Shown here: piece by piece, positions 49,091 to 59,940 of the stretch
How the letters are laid out: every line of letters starts with the position of its first letter
Numbering within the stretch: position 1 is the stretch's first letter
From: Dolichospermum planctonicum
GTDB taxonomy: Bacteria; Cyanobacteriota; Cyanobacteriia; Cyanobacteriales; Nostocaceae
DNA: 64,000 nt
NCBI RefSeq assembly: GCF_005402965.1
Contig: NZ_BJCF01000009.1
Span: forward strand, 37,441 to 101,440
Direction: 5' to 3'
The notes under the pieces: model-generated
The model's database searches: none
Seen by the model: only the letters and a program-made list of their open reading frames with translations
What the model was told of the DNA's origin: nothing
Made by a program: the position numbers and the translations under genes

Positions 49091-49675
49091 ATGCTCAATT
49101 TCCTCAAACAAGTTGGTGATTACGCCAAAGAAGCCGTACAAGCAGGTCGTTATATTGGTCAAGGATTATCTGTTACTTTTGACCACATGAGACGGCGACC
49201 TGTTACCGTCCAATATCCCTACGAAAAATTGATTCCCGGTGAAAGATTTCGCGGTCGCATTCACTATGAATTTGACAAGTGTATTGCTTGTGAAGTCTGT
49301 GTGCGTGTATGTCCTATCAACCTCCCTGTAGTTGACTGGGAAATGGACAAAGTAGCCAAAAAGAAAAAGCTCAAACACTACAGTATTGATTTTGGAGTTT
49401 GTATCTTCTGCGGTAACTGTGTGGAATACTGTCCCACTAACTGTTTATCCATGACAGAAGAATATGAATTAGCCACTTACGATCGCCATGAACTGAACTA
49501 CGATAGCGTAGCCTTGGGACGTTTACCGTATAAAGTTACAAACGATCCAATGGTGACACCATTACGGGAACTTGCTTACCTACCTAAAGGTGTAATGGAC
49601 CCCCACGGAGTACCAGAGGAAGCTCCCCGTGCTGGTTCTCGTCCAGAAGACCTAGTAGAAAGTGGTAATCAGTAA
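49091..49675 (+). CDS. ndhI: NADH dehydrogenase-like complex subunit I
   Basis: 194 aa. Two 4Fe-4S sites are visible: [12 protein letters not shown] (at about 64-75) and [12 protein letters not shown] (at about 104-115). It passes electrons toward quinone in the NDH-1 peripheral arm; in cyanobacteria the donor is ferredoxin. The C-terminal tail (after [13 protein letters not shown]) is acidic and Pro-rich. It lies 72 nt after ndhA. Confidence 0.98.
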   Translation: MLNFLKQVGDYAKEAVQAGRYIGQGLSVTFDHMRRRPVTVQYPYEKLIPGERFRGRIHYEFDKCIACEVCVRVCPINLPVVDWEMDKVAKKKKLKHYSIDFGVCIFCGNCVEYCPTNCLSMTEEYELATYDRHELNYDSVALGRLPYKVTNDPMVTPLRELAYLPKGVMDPHGVPEEAPRAGSRPEDLVESGNQ

Positions 49676-49749
49676 TAGGTAATGGGTAATGGGTAATCAA
49701 AATTTTTCCAATTACCAATTACCAATTACCAATCACCAATCACCAATTG
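49671..49749. repeat. Opposed heptamer arrays between ndhI and ndhG
   Basis: GGTAATGGGTAATGGGTAAT is followed by CAATTACCAATTACCAATTA and CCAATCACCAATCACCAAT. The two arms are complementary, so the arrays can fold into a hairpin inside the operon. Confidence 0.8.
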
Positions 49750-49789
49750 CTACTCAATATTTATTAAACATCAATAAGGATAGAAAACA

Positions 49790-50401
49790 GTGAATCTAGC
49801 AGAGGGAGTACAGTCTGTATCACTTGGCATTCTTGGTGTAATGATGATTGGAGCAGCACTAGGTGTAGTGCTATTCTCTAACATCGTTTATTCCGCTTTT
49901 TTGCTGGGAGGTGTATTCATCAGCATTGCGGGGATGTACCTATTGCTAAATGGTGACTTTGTCGCATCAGCCCAAATATTAATTTATGTTGGTGCAATTA
50001 ACGTTTTAATTCTGTTTGCCATTATGTTGGTAAACAAAAGACAGGATTTTTCACCATTACCTAGTGCAGGATTACGAAAAATATTTACAGCTATAGTCAG
50101 TTTTGGACTATTTGCTCTTTTAAGCACAATGGTAGTAGCCACACCTTGGGCTAACTCAAGCAACGGGAAAGTCAGTCAAAATTCCATCGTAGTCATTGGT
50201 GAGCATTTCTTTAGCGACTTTTTGCTACCTTTTGAATTAGCTTCCGTCCTCTTGCTCATAGCCATGGTAGGAGCGATTATTTTGGCACGAAGAGAATATC
50301 TACCCGACCAATTACCAACCTCTGACCTACCACAAACAATTTTAACCCTCCCAGAGCGCCCCAAAGAACTCATATCCACTGGTAGCAGTTCTAATAATTG
50401 A
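49790..50401 (+). CDS. ndhG: NADH dehydrogenase-like complex subunit 6
   Basis: 203 aa starting at GTG (49790), with AAGGA upstream. Five membrane spans; [20 protein letters not shown] and [20 protein letters not shown] are the NuoJ-type motifs that include the pi-bulge helix of the proton path. It lies after the heptamer arrays and before ndhE. Confidence 0.97.
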   Translation: MNLAEGVQSVSLGILGVMMIGAALGVVLFSNIVYSAFLLGGVFISIAGMYLLLNGDFVASAQILIYVGAINVLILFAIMLVNKRQDFSPLPSAGLRKIFTAIVSFGLFALLSTMVVATPWANSSNGKVSQNSIVVIGEHFFSDFLLPFELASVLLLIAMVGAIILARREYLPDQLPTSDLPQTILTLPERPKELISTGSSSNN

Positions 50402-50427
50402 CAATTGACCACCGACAACCGACAATC

Positions 50428-50733
50428 ATGCAACTTCAATACTTCTTATTACTAGCAGCGGCTTTGTTCTGCATTGGGATTTATGGTTTAATTACCAGTC
50501 GCAACGCAGTTCGGGTACTCATGTCAATTGAGTTATTGCTAAATGCCGTTAATCTGAATTTAATGGCATTTTCCAACTTCCTTGATTCAACCTTAATTAA
50601 AGGCCAGGTGTTCACAGTTTTTGTGATTACCGTGGCTGCTGCTGAAGCAGCGGTAGGTTTGGCGATTGTTTTAACTATTTATCGTAACCGTGATACCGTT
50701 GACATGGAGCAGTTTAATCTCCTGAAGTGGTAA
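50428..50733 (+). CDS. ndhE: NADH dehydrogenase-like complex subunit 4L
   Basis: 101 aa from ATG 50428 ([17 protein letters not shown]), the usual length; an upstream TTG would add ten unlikely residues. Three membrane spans, with [15 protein letters not shown] holding the key Glu and [17 protein letters not shown] the second one. It is part of the proton path next to NdhG and overlaps with neither neighbour. nadK follows after 6 nt. Confidence 0.97.
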   Translation: MQLQYFLLLAAALFCIGIYGLITSRNAVRVLMSIELLLNAVNLNLMAFSNFLDSTLIKGQVFTVFVITVAAAEAAVGLAIVLTIYRNRDTVDMEQFNLLKW

Positions 50734-50739
50734 TAGCGC

Positions 50740-51660
50740 GTGCAACTCAAGCAGGTAATCATTGCTTATAAAGCACGAGATCCCCAGAGTAAACGCTGGG
50801 CCGAACTCTGTGCTAAACAACTAGAAAATCGTCATTGCCAAGTATTGATGGGACCTAGTGGGCCAAAAGATAACCCCTATCCGGTTTTTTTGGCCTCTGC
50901 TAATCAATCAATCGATCTGGCCTTGGTACTTGGTGGTGATGGTACTGTTTTAACCAGTGCTAGGCATTTAGCCCCCGCTGGTATTCCCATTCTCGGAGTC
51001 AATGTAGGTGGCCATTTGGGGTTTTTAACGGAGTCAGTAGATGAATTTCAAGATCCAGAAGTAGTTTGGGAACGTCTGTTAGAAGATCGTTATGCTATCC
51101 AACGACGCATGATGTTACAAGCAGCGGTATATGAAGGGACTGGTTCTAATTTAGAACCAGTTACCGAGAGTTACTTAGCTCTAAATGAGTTTTGTGTCAA
51201 ACCCGCTTCTGCTGACAGAATGATTACCTCAATTCTGGAAATGGAAATTGATGGTGAGATAGTTGATCAATATGTGGGAGATGGTTTAATTATCTCCACT
51301 CCCACAGGTTCTACTGGTTACACTGTTTCTGCCAGTGGACCAATTATCCATGATGGTATGGAAACAATTACCATCACTCCCATTTGTCCTATGAGTCTTT
51401 CTAGTCGTCCTCTTGTCTTACCTCCTGGTTCTGTGGTCAGTATTTGGCCTTTGGGAGATTATGATTTAAGTACCAAACTATGGATGGATGGCGTGTTATC
51501 TACCTCTATTTGGCCGGGACACCGTGTGGATGTCCGAATGGCTGATTGTCGTGCTAAGTTTATTGTCTTACGGGCAAATAATTCCTATTATCAAACATTG
51601 CGGGAAAAGTTACTTTGGGCTGGTACAAGGGTTCGTTACAACAATAATCACCGCAATTGA
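50740..51660 (+). CDS. nadK: NAD kinase
   Basis: 306 aa from GTG 50740. LVLGGDGTVLTSAR is the GGDG catalytic motif; GVNVGGHLGFLTE, and YVGDGLIISTPTGSTGYTVSASGP are also diagnostic. It phosphorylates NAD to NADP. Its position 6 nt after ndhE suggests joint expression with NDH-1 genes, linking NADP supply to electron flow. Cyanobacteria have two NAD kinases; this is one of them. Confidence 0.96.
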   Translation: MQLKQVIIAYKARDPQSKRWAELCAKQLENRHCQVLMGPSGPKDNPYPVFLASANQSIDLALVLGGDGTVLTSARHLAPAGIPILGVNVGGHLGFLTESVDEFQDPEVVWERLLEDRYAIQRRMMLQAAVYEGTGSNLEPVTESYLALNEFCVKPASADRMITSILEMEIDGEIVDQYVGDGLIISTPTGSTGYTVSASGPIIHDGMETITITPICPMSLSSRPLVLPPGSVVSIWPLGDYDLSTKLWMDGVLSTSIWPGHRVDVRMADCRAKFIVLRANNSYYQTLREKLLWAGTRVRYNNNHRN

Positions 51661-51737
51661 TTTTTGTCTATTTTCCTGATCTATTTTCCCTTAATTTCTT
51701 TATGTTTGGGGAAAATAGTGGAATTTTAACGTAAAAC

Positions 51738-51788
51738 AAAAAAAGTGGGAGATGATAGCGCGATCGCTACCTAGGAATCATCCCCCAC
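51738..51788 (-). terminator. Terminator of the giant RTX phosphatase gene
   Basis: On the minus strand GTGGGGGATGAT pairs with ATCATCTCCCAC and is followed by seven T. The loop holds a HIP1 octamer (GCGATCGC). Close copies follow the next two RTX genes (60163-60212 and 62726-62775). Confidence 0.88.
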
Positions 51789-51823
51789 CTCAAAAATCAC
51801 TAATTAAGTAAACTAATTAGTCC

Positions 51824-54800
51824 TTAAACAAGAGAGAAATTACTAGCAGTCAGAGTGGGAGCAGTAGCGAGAATAGCAAACTCACCAGCAGTACCGAAGC
51901 CCGCAGCGGCAGCATTTTGGTTGTAGAAAAGACTACCACTGCTAGAGCTATAAACAATTAGCCCGTTACTAGTACCTGCCAAATCATCATCTTCAACCAC
52001 AGCAAACTCCTCTGCTAGGCTGAATCCTTGACCGATAACACTAGTCAAACGAGAGAATACAGACTTACTCAACAATATTTGGTCATTACCGATACCAAAG
52101 TCTTGGATAGTATCTAGACCTTGACTAACTACAGTGAATGCAGCATCCCCTGCAAAGCCGAAGACATCATTACCAGCACCACCAGTCAGAATGTCATTAC
52201 CAGCGCCACCAACTAGAGCATCATTACCAGCACCGCTAGTCAAAATGTCATTACCAGCGCCACCAACCAAGCGGTTATCTAGGTCATTGCCGATAATTCT
52301 ATCTGCTCCAGCGCCAGCAATCACGTTTTCCATGGTATTAGCGGCAGTTAATGTCAGTTTTGAACCATTGGCAACCAGGGTTTGAGTAGTAGTAATGCCT
52401 AGATTTAGGCGGATTGCTGTGGTTGTACCAGTGAAGTCAATGGTATCTTGACCACCATCTACTGCTTCTGTAATGGTGTCAGTACCGAGGCTAGTTGTGG
52501 TAATGGAGAACAGATAGGTATCATTTCCTATACCACCAACCAAACTGTCGTTACCTGCACCACCATTCAGGGTATCATTTCCCGTATCACCCAGCAAACT
52601 GTCGTTACCTGCACCACCAATCAGGGTATCCGCACCAGTTCCACCATTAAGGGTATTATTCCCACCATTACCTGTGATGGTATTATTCAGACTATTTCCA
52701 GTCCCGTTAATCGCTGTAATTCCAGTCAGGGTAAGGTTTTCTACATTATCGCTCAGAGTGTAGGTGACAGACGATTGTACTAAGTCTGTACCTCCATTCA
52801 ACCCTTCTGTAACTACATCAAGTATGTTGTCAACAGTGTAAGTGTCATTGCCCACACCACCAATCAGAGTGTCCTTACCAGTACCACCATTCAGAATGTT
52901 ATCACCGCTGTTACCCGTGATGGTATTGTTATTGCTGTTGCCAGTACCATTAATATTAGCAGTTCCAGTCAGAGTAAGGTTTTCTACACCCGGTGCTAAT
53001 ACCGTTGACTCCGTAGCCACAAAAGTATCCGTAATTGTAACCGTCGCACTGCCATCAGCAATAGCTACCCCCACAGGATTACTCAAAGAAACAGTAAAAC
53101 TTCTGTCTGTTTCAATAATGCTATTATCAGCGATCGCCACAGAGATAGTTTTTGTTGTTTCTCCCGGATTAAAGGTAATAACGCCCAGAGATAGGCCAGT
53201 GTAGTTAGTCCCTTCTTTTGCTGTACCATCACTAGTGCTGTAATTTACCTTTACCGTTTGACTACTACCACCACCACTCAAAACCACGGTAACAAAAGCT
53301 TTTCTATCTAATCCTTCTACTACCTTAACATCGTTAATACTCAATTTGGGGTTAGGATCTACCTCAAATTGGCTAACAATGCGAGGTTGACGGGACACTA
53401 TATTACTGGGATTAGCTTCCAACTCCCCACGAGAGTAAGCATCAATTCCGTAGGTTGTTACCGTCAGCTTTTGAGTTACTTGGTCAATGTTAAATTCCGT
53501 CCAACCGTAGGTATGAGTAGCAATGTAGTCTCCCTGCAATAAATTAGCATTAATCAAACCATTGGCCACAGCAAGATTGTCATTCAAACCAATCGGGTCA
53601 TAACCTAAAGCATTGATTCCACCATTAACAACCTGTTTGATAAAATCGTCTTTATCGTTGAGTACGCTATCAGCATCATTGGCAATAGGTAAAGAATTGT
53701 AAAACGCCTTTTGCCCAGAGTTAAAAAAGAAATTAGCTACAGTTTGCCCAAAGGGTTGATCATAAGCCACAGAACCAGTAATAATTTCCCAAGCACCAGT
53801 AGGGATTTGTGCCGTTCCTGGTCCGGTTTGATAGGTGAGATTATTAACCAAAGTTCCATGGAAATCCGCAGTGACAAAAACCACATTAGTGATTTTGTTG
53901 TCGTTAATGAACTTGAGAATTTCCGTCCGTTCCGCTGCATAACCTTCAAAGCGATCGCCGGCTATAGCCACACCTAAATTCTGAATTGGTTCGGGAACAA
54001 TAATAAACTTCCAGGTAGTATTATTCCGTTGAGACTCAAGTAAATCCCGTTTTAAGTCAGCCAACTGAACTCTACCCAACATAGTCCGGCTAGAATCAAA
54101 AGACTGATTTAAGAAATTAGCAATCTGGCTTTGGTCATTAAAATTAGTTACATCCGTCAATCCAACATCACGGAAAGAACGAGCATCCAGGACAAAAGTA
54201 GCCGCATCACCCCCAAAAGTGTTATAGCGGTAAAGTTTCCGTTCACCCTCCGTGCGAACATCCCCCGTTTGTCCATAGAATTGGTCACTGATGGGATTAT
54301 ATTCTTGGAAAGTTTGCAGACCGTTTTCGTAAAGGTTACTGTCATTAATCAGTGCATTGGGATTATCGTTGGGAAAAGCAGCTAAAAACCGATTATCTTG
54401 GCTAACCAACGCCCCACCGGCAAAATCATTTATTACCTCATGATCATCAATTGTGGCCAAAATTGAAGTAGAAGCTCGTAAATCACCCCAAGTATTTACA
54501 CCGTATTTACTGCCATAAACCTCTGACTGCTTGGCGCGATAATCCCCTAACGTTGTCGCTTGAGATTTTTCACCAACCTCTGGATTTTTCACCCCAGGAG
54601 AGGGAGCATCCGCGTAGATAGTATCACCTAAAGCAATGAAAAATTTAAGATTAGCCTCATCCGCATTATTAATAGCCGGATAGGGTGCTAATTCTCCCCG
54701 CCAGTCACCAGAAACGCCGAATTTTAAGCCGGTTTTATTCCCCGGAGTGGCCGCTGTGCTAAACTTACCAATGCTGCTTGCACCAGTAATATCAGTGACT

Positions 54801-57800
54801 CGATAGAAGTAATTAGTATTGGGAGTTAGTCCATTAATACTCACTTTTACAGGTAGACTAACATCAATTACATTGGCCGTTCGTGTGCCAATAATATTAC
54901 TAAAATCAGAACTGGTAGAATACTCAAATTTAACCTCACCTGGAAAAATACCCTGGCTCCAGAGAACAGTAGAAGTTTGAGTGGTATCCCCACTAGCAAT
55001 GCTATTAATAGCAGTCAGCGCCGCATCACCAGCTAACTCTAAAATCCCCAACTGCTGAATAGGTGTATTACCAGAAACATTAAAATCGTTGTCATTAATT
55101 AACGCCAGGGTATTTGGTGCAACCAACGCCAAACCCTCTAACTTCTCAACACCAGTATAACCAAGTTGGGCGGCATTAACTATTAAACTCTTGCTCACTG
55201 GGGTAATCCTAGCTGTAGTTAACTCGGAGAGTGTGAGTTGTTCAATAGTTTTACCAGCAGGTAGAGTAAAATTGGCGGGATTATTGATATTTGTTGCCTC
55301 AGCCAAATTAATTTCATAAATTAATTTATTAGAAGCACTTGTCCCTAAATCATCCCGCTCTACTACGGCAAATTTACCATTACCCAAGGAAACAGCATCG
55401 CCTATTTTATCTGTCTTGGCGTTACCACTGCCTGTAATATTATCCAAAAGGTAGAGATATTCACCCGTGACTTGTTCAGAAACGATATCAAATTCTAAAA
55501 TCCGCAAATTACGGGAATTTCTGGATGTTGTATCACCGGCATTATCTGGATTATCAATGGCACTTTGAATAAAGGCGTAAAGTTTGCTACCCTCCAAAGC
55601 CACGGCCTCAAAACCGCGATTATTGCGACGTTGGGCATAAACTGCTGGTAAAACTTCTGTACCGAAAGTTCCGGGCGCTGCGTCAGTTGCAGGGGCGATA
55701 GCAGTTCCTTGGGGAATAAAACGCTCAAGTAGTTTACCATTAACATCAAAATGATAAATAGCCGGACGGTATTCATCTACTAGCCAATAATCACCATTAG
55801 GTGCAATGACAATTCCCTCTAAATCAGCCCCTAATGCCTTGTTAGGGATAAGCTGACCATTCAAATCAACGGCAATTTCATCGGTGTAGGCTGTACCATT
55901 GCCCCCAGCTTGCAGATTAGGAAGTCCGGTTAATGGCGTTGTCCCATCTTTCTCAAACAGTCCGGTTCTTTTGGTAATGGCGATCGCCCCTGTTTGTTGA
56001 TTGAGTTCAAAACTGACTATCTCTGGTTGAAAATCCGGTAAATAGAATGGCCGATTAGCCCCGGTGGAGTCGCCATTGGGTCCTCTATCAGTGTGAGTGA
56101 CAAATTGCAGATTACCATTGGCCGCTATACCCTGGAAATACAAACCAGAGAAGCCACCTAAGAAAATATCTTGTCCTTTAACGGTTGTGCCTAATTTGGG
56201 TAAATTAGTAAATTGGTAATTAGTTAGTCTTGATTGCAGGACGGGATTACGGGGGTCGTAACTAGTAGTATCTATTTGCAGCGCATTAGGTAAAGCATTA
56301 GCAATATTTTCCCAGGGTACTAATTTAAAATTGCTGCTGATATTCTCACCATTGACAACAGTAGCAGGATCATTAGACCCATCCTGAGTAACAAAAAGAC
56401 CTAAGGGGAAATTAGGACCTAAGGGCAAGTTAATTACATCAGCCCCATCAGACTCCTGAACGCTGTCAATCCCCCCATTATTACCAACTCCAAATCGTCC
56501 TAAAAAGTTATTATTGCCTTCACGGGTGTAAACTGCAAAGGTATTATCACCTTGACTAGATGCTAAAAGGTAGCCCGTACCGTCTTTACCATAGTAAATG
56601 GTTAGCCCTTCAACATCATTGGTGAGGTTTGCCCCACCTTCTGCCTTGACTTTCTCAATTAATCTACCAACGGGACTACCATTGGGTTCAGCGTTAAATT
56701 TCCAAATACCTACATCTTCTTGACCAATGTACAGAAAACCCGTTTCTTGGTCTACTACCATACCCTCTGTTTGAGGTGTAGCGCCCGCTGTTGTTGATGA
56801 GGGAATTGTGAACTCACGCACCAGATCATAACCAATTTTGCCGTTGCCTCGATTAACTAACTTGAGTTGGGCTACATCTCCAGTTTGACGACGACTAGTA
56901 AAAACATAGTAATCATTAGTGAGAGGACTGCGGTATAGTGCTAGTCCATAAGCACTACGGGTAGATGGTGAATAGGGAGCAGTGAAGGGTAAAGCCTGGA
57001 AAATTGTAGCTGCACTGCTATCGGTAATGTTTTCTAGGAAGTTGCCACTGGTAGACTGGGGGTTAATTTTGAAGATTGCTAGTTTATCATTATGGCGATC
57101 GCTGGCCACAGCTACATCAATTTTTTCACCACCCAAGGTAAAACCATATTGCAAATCAATATTGTTGTAGCGAACATCTGGACTACTAGGGTTAATAGTT
57201 TGCAACAGGTTTCCAGCTAAATCATAAATCCGCAAGCCGCCATTTTTGACGCTGGTTAAAACTAGGCTTTTGCTAGAATCTGTAGCATTAACATAAATTG
57301 CTGGATCATCCGCATCGGCTCTTTGACTAAATGGTAAACTACCATCATCTAAAAGTGCTGGACGGGTTTCCACAATGGGCGTAACTGTGGGGACTATATC
57401 AGCGCTCAGGGTGAGGATTTGAGTAAATTGGGTAGAATTAAAGTTGTTATCACTCACTAAAACGATAGACTGTTTACCATCTGCCAATTTGGGACCAAAG
57501 GCTAGACCTTCAATATTATCTGTACCTGTGGGATGATTGTTGTCGCTATTAGGTAAACCCAAGGAATCAAGATTTAATAACAGACGTTTTTGCACAGGTT
57601 GAATTGCAGCTAATTGGTCGGGAGTTAAACCACCCAAGGAATTAACTGCCAAAGAATTAACTGTACTAATATCCGTTGCACTTTGAAGGGTGATTTCGTA
57701 GATTTTGATTGTGTTTCCTTGCCCGACTGCAAAGGATCGCTCTAAAGCTAAGAGAGTGCCACGATTATCAATTGCCAGTAAATCCACTAAACCGTTATCT

Positions 57801-59740
57801 GCCGCAGTTCCACCAATAGGGGCTTTAGCAATAGGGTCAGTAATATACAGGTATTCCTTTTCTGGTTGTCCTGTTACCAGATTATATTGAATAATCCGGG
57901 AACGGCTGCTGGTGGTAGTTGTAGAAATTGCACCATCTTGAAAGAGGGCGCTTTCCGTAGCTGTGAATAGAGTTTTCTGGTCAGGAGTAATAGTTAGACT
58001 TTCATAGGCTAAATTATTACGCACCCCTGATGTTTGAGTATCACCCGTATCCACAATACCATTACCATTAGTGTCTTGAACCACAGGGTTAAACTTATTA
58101 GGTACTGCTAAAGAGCGAATTTCTTGCCCGGTGGTTAAGTTAAACTCCTTAATAAAGGGATTTGTAACCCGACTTGCACCTAAATCTGGTCTAACTTCTC
58201 CTTCTGAAGAGATAAAAACTGTCCCATTGCTAGTTAAAGCAATACCTTCTGGATCTAAACTATTAGCGGCAAAAGCATTACCATTAATATCCCTCAATTG
58301 GACAACATTAGTAAAAGTCACTGCATTAGTAACAGGGTCAAGAGTGAAGGTATAAAAACGGGCATTAGATGAGCGATCGTCAGAAATGGCATAATAGCGA
58401 TTATTTACCGCATCGTAAGTCACACCAGACAAACCACCCAACGCAACTTGTTGACCATTTAGCGTTCCTGCTGCACCAGTGGGAATAAAACCCGTATTAA
58501 AGATTTGTTGTCCCTTAAATCCCACACTAACAACAGATTTCCCCGCTTCCGTCGCGCCAACTTGCACATCTGCAAAAATTAACCGATGGTCGGAACTGGG
58601 GAAACCACCGGGAAGACTAGCATTAAAAGTTCCTACTAAAGGGAAATTTGCATCAGTATTATTAGGCCAGTACACCCCTGAGTTAGTAGTTTGTAAATCT
58701 GTGGAAGGGAGTACATAGTCTGTACGCAGATTTCCTGGTGCAGTATCGGCAAAGTCTGCCGTGTCAAAAGCAGGATTACCTTTTTGATTAGTATTTGCCC
58801 CACGTTGTAAAATTGCCTGTTGAGGAGCGCCTAAACTAGTAGGGATAACATTGGTATTAACACTCGGATTTAGTAACAATTGGCTAATAGCATTATTATA
58901 ACTATCACCGTCACTAGGATCAGCATTTTGATCGCCCATGATCACAAAACTTGAACCAGCGGGAAGATTGCCTTGTTTACCATTATCATCGTAGATATAA
59001 TCACCTTTCCCGGTTGTAATATAATCAGCCCAGAAGCGAATTTCATCACTATTACGTTTACCATTGCGGTCTTCTGTTCCGTCAAAAGTGGGTGGTGTGG
59101 GGTGACTCACAAGAACATGAATTGTTTTTTCATTTATCTGAATAGGTACATCCCAATGGCTTTTAGAAGATAATCTGAGGATGTTAATTTCTTGAGGTGA
59201 ATAAAAACCATTTAATTTTTCGTTAGCTATTGTTGCAGGATTATCCACGCTAGGGTCATTTGTCAACAAATTTCCCGGCATATCTTTCCACAGAAAATTT
59301 TGGAAGGTGCGAACATTGGCAACATCAATGGGATACTTAGACAATAGAAGCATTCCGTACTGACCGGGGAAATTCCCAAAACCTAAAGCATCATCACCGT
59401 ATCCAGTTGCACCTGGAGTTGTCACGGCTGTACCATTATTATTCAAATCAAAACCAGAAGCAATCCCGGTATTAGAGGGAGCGATAAAAAAGTAGGGATA
59501 GGTGACTGGTAAGGCACTATTTTGACTGATTTCGAGGTAATTTTGCCTAAACAAGTTTACAGCCTGAGTTGAGTAATCAAATTCGTTGATTAGTAGTACA
59601 TCTGGGTTGTTGCGTTGAATGATTTCGGCGACTGTTTTACCCTGAAGGTTGTTGGGAGTAGCTAAATCAGTTACTAACTGACCTGCTGTATTACGATTTA
59701 GAGACGCATTAAACTGGGAAAACCGAACTGTGTAACTCAT
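51824..59740 (-). CDS. Giant secreted multi-domain phosphatase/phytase with RTX repeats
   Basis: 2638 aa, no Sec signal, so type I export through the C-terminal RTX part is expected. Domains, by rough residue: 1-395 endonuclease/exonuclease/phosphatase (VLLINEFD, VIMGDQNADPSD, SSDHRLIFADV); 425-770 esterase-like phytase domain (LSGVTYDAVNNRYYAISDDRS); 790-1130 beta-propeller 3-phytase (ADADDPAIYVNATD, GGLRIYDLAG); 1180-1560 second esterase-like phytase domain (LGGFSGLYFQG, THTDRGPNGD); 1575-2100 PhoD-type phosphatase with its Ig-like lead (IASGDTTQTSTVLWSQ, GVSGDWR, ALGDTIYAD, IDDHEVINDF, TADFHGTLV); 2130-2240 Calx-beta; 2250-2545 RTX repeats (GGAGND type); then the shared C-terminal secretion region ending ASNFSLV. 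It should free phosphate from nucleic acid, phosphodiesters and phytate outside the cell. Regulation by phosphate is likely but only weakly supported (see candidate Pho box). Confidence 0.9.
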   Translation of the reverse strand: MSYTVRFSQFNASLNRNTAGQLVTDLATPNNLQGKTVAEIIQRNNPDVLLINEFDYSTQAVNLFRQNYLEISQNSALPVTYPYFFIAPSNTGIASGFDLNNNGTAVTTPGATGYGDDALGFGNFPGQYGMLLLSKYPIDVANVRTFQNFLWKDMPGNLLTNDPSVDNPATIANEKLNGFYSPQEINILRLSSKSHWDVPIQINEKTIHVLVSHPTPPTFDGTEDRNGKRNSDEIRFWADYITTGKGDYIYDDNGKQGNLPAGSSFVIMGDQNADPSDGDSYNNAISQLLLNPSVNTNVIPTSLGAPQQAILQRGANTNQKGNPAFDTADFADTAPGNLRTDYVLPSTDLQTTNSGVYWPNNTDANFPLVGTFNASLPGGFPSSDHRLIFADVQVGATEAGKSVVSVGFKGQQIFNTGFIPTGAAGTLNGQQVALGGLSGVTYDAVNNRYYAISDDRSSNARFYTFTLDPVTNAVTFTNVVQLRDINGNAFAANSLDPEGIALTSNGTVFISSEGEVRPDLGASRVTNPFIKEFNLTTGQEIRSLAVPNKFNPVVQDTNGNGIVDTGDTQTSGVRNNLAYESLTITPDQKTLFTATESALFQDGAISTTTTSSRSRIIQYNLVTGQPEKEYLYITDPIAKAPIGGTAADNGLVDLLAIDNRGTLLALERSFAVGQGNTIKIYEITLQSATDISTVNSLAVNSLGGLTPDQLAAIQPVQKRLLLNLDSLGLPNSDNNHPTGTDNIEGLAFGPKLADGKQSIVLVSDNNFNSTQFTQILTLSADIVPTVTPIVETRPALLDDGSLPFSQRADADDPAIYVNATDSSKSLVLTSVKNGGLRIYDLAGNLLQTINPSSPDVRYNNIDLQYGFTLGGEKIDVAVASDRHNDKLAIFKINPQSTSGNFLENITDSSAATIFQALPFTAPYSPSTRSAYGLALYRSPLTNDYYVFTSRRQTGDVAQLKLVNRGNGKIGYDLVREFTIPSSTTAGATPQTEGMVVDQETGFLYIGQEDVGIWKFNAEPNGSPVGRLIEKVKAEGGANLTNDVEGLTIYYGKDGTGYLLASSQGDNTFAVYTREGNNNFLGRFGVGNNGGIDSVQESDGADVINLPLGPNFPLGLFVTQDGSNDPATVVNGENISSNFKLVPWENIANALPNALQIDTTSYDPRNPVLQSRLTNYQFTNLPKLGTTVKGQDIFLGGFSGLYFQGIAANGNLQFVTHTDRGPNGDSTGANRPFYLPDFQPEIVSFELNQQTGAIAITKRTGLFEKDGTTPLTGLPNLQAGGNGTAYTDEIAVDLNGQLIPNKALGADLEGIVIAPNGDYWLVDEYRPAIYHFDVNGKLLERFIPQGTAIAPATDAAPGTFGTEVLPAVYAQRRNNRGFEAVALEGSKLYAFIQSAIDNPDNAGDTTSRNSRNLRILEFDIVSEQVTGEYLYLLDNITGSGNAKTDKIGDAVSLGNGKFAVVERDDLGTSASNKLIYEINLAEATNINNPANFTLPAGKTIEQLTLSELTTARITPVSKSLIVNAAQLGYTGVEKLEGLALVAPNTLALINDNDFNVSGNTPIQQLGILELAGDAALTAINSIASGDTTQTSTVLWSQGIFPGEVKFEYSTSSDFSNIIGTRTANVIDVSLPVKVSINGLTPNTNYFYRVTDITGASSIGKFSTAATPGNKTGLKFGVSGDWRGELAPYPAINNADEANLKFFIALGDTIYADAPSPGVKNPEVGEKSQATTLGDYRAKQSEVYGSKYGVNTWGDLRASTSILATIDDHEVINDFAGGALVSQDNRFLAAFPNDNPNALINDSNLYENGLQTFQEYNPISDQFYGQTGDVRTEGERKLYRYNTFGGDAATFVLDARSFRDVGLTDVTNFNDQSQIANFLNQSFDSSRTMLGRVQLADLKRDLLESQRNNTTWKFIIVPEPIQNLGVAIAGDRFEGYAAERTEILKFINDNKITNVVFVTADFHGTLVNNLTYQTGPGTAQIPTGAWEIITGSVAYDQPFGQTVANFFFNSGQKAFYNSLPIANDADSVLNDKDDFIKQVVNGGINALGYDPIGLNDNLAVANGLINANLLQGDYIATHTYGWTEFNIDQVTQKLTVTTYGIDAYSRGELEANPSNIVSRQPRIVSQFEVDPNPKLSINDVKVVEGLDRKAFVTVVLSGGGSSQTVKVNYSTSDGTAKEGTNYTGLSLGVITFNPGETTKTISVAIADNSIIETDRSFTVSLSNPVGVAIADGSATVTITDTFVATESTVLAPGVENLTLTGTANINGTGNSNNNTITGNSGDNILNGGTGKDTLIGGVGNDTYTVDNILDVVTEGLNGGTDLVQSSVTYTLSDNVENLTLTGITAINGTGNSLNNTITGNGGNNTLNGGTGADTLIGGAGNDSLLGDTGNDTLNGGAGNDSLVGGIGNDTYLFSITTTSLGTDTITEAVDGGQDTIDFTGTTTAIRLNLGITTTQTLVANGSKLTLTAANTMENVIAGAGADRIIGNDLDNRLVGGAGNDILTSGAGNDALVGGAGNDILTGGAGNDVFGFAGDAAFTVVSQGLDTIQDFGIGNDQILLSKSVFSRLTSVIGQGFSLAEEFAVVEDDDLAGTSNGLIVYSSSSGSLFYNQNAAAAGFGTAGEFAILATAPTLTASNFSLV

Positions 59741-59940
59741 GACTATTATTCCCTTTTTTTTATAGACGTGCAGACAGCGGGTTATTACTAATGAACCAAT
59801 ATAAAATCATGTCTGTTGACAGGGAGGGATGGGACGCTATTGTTTTATGAAGATGTACTTTATTTGTTGTCATCCACAAACCATCCATCCCATAAAATTG
59901 GTATTAGAAACCTATGTCTAAAAGAAAGAATAAAAGATAA

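Noticed and set aside
52130..53000. Regular repeats that might look like a CRISPR array
   Set aside because: Units vary, are in frame and encode GGxGxD motifs; there are no equal spacers and no cas genes.
52134..53204. Plus-strand frames rich in Leu-Pro-Ala repeats across the RTX region
   Set aside because: They are the reverse reading of glycine/asparagine-rich RTX repeats; the minus-strand gene explains them fully.
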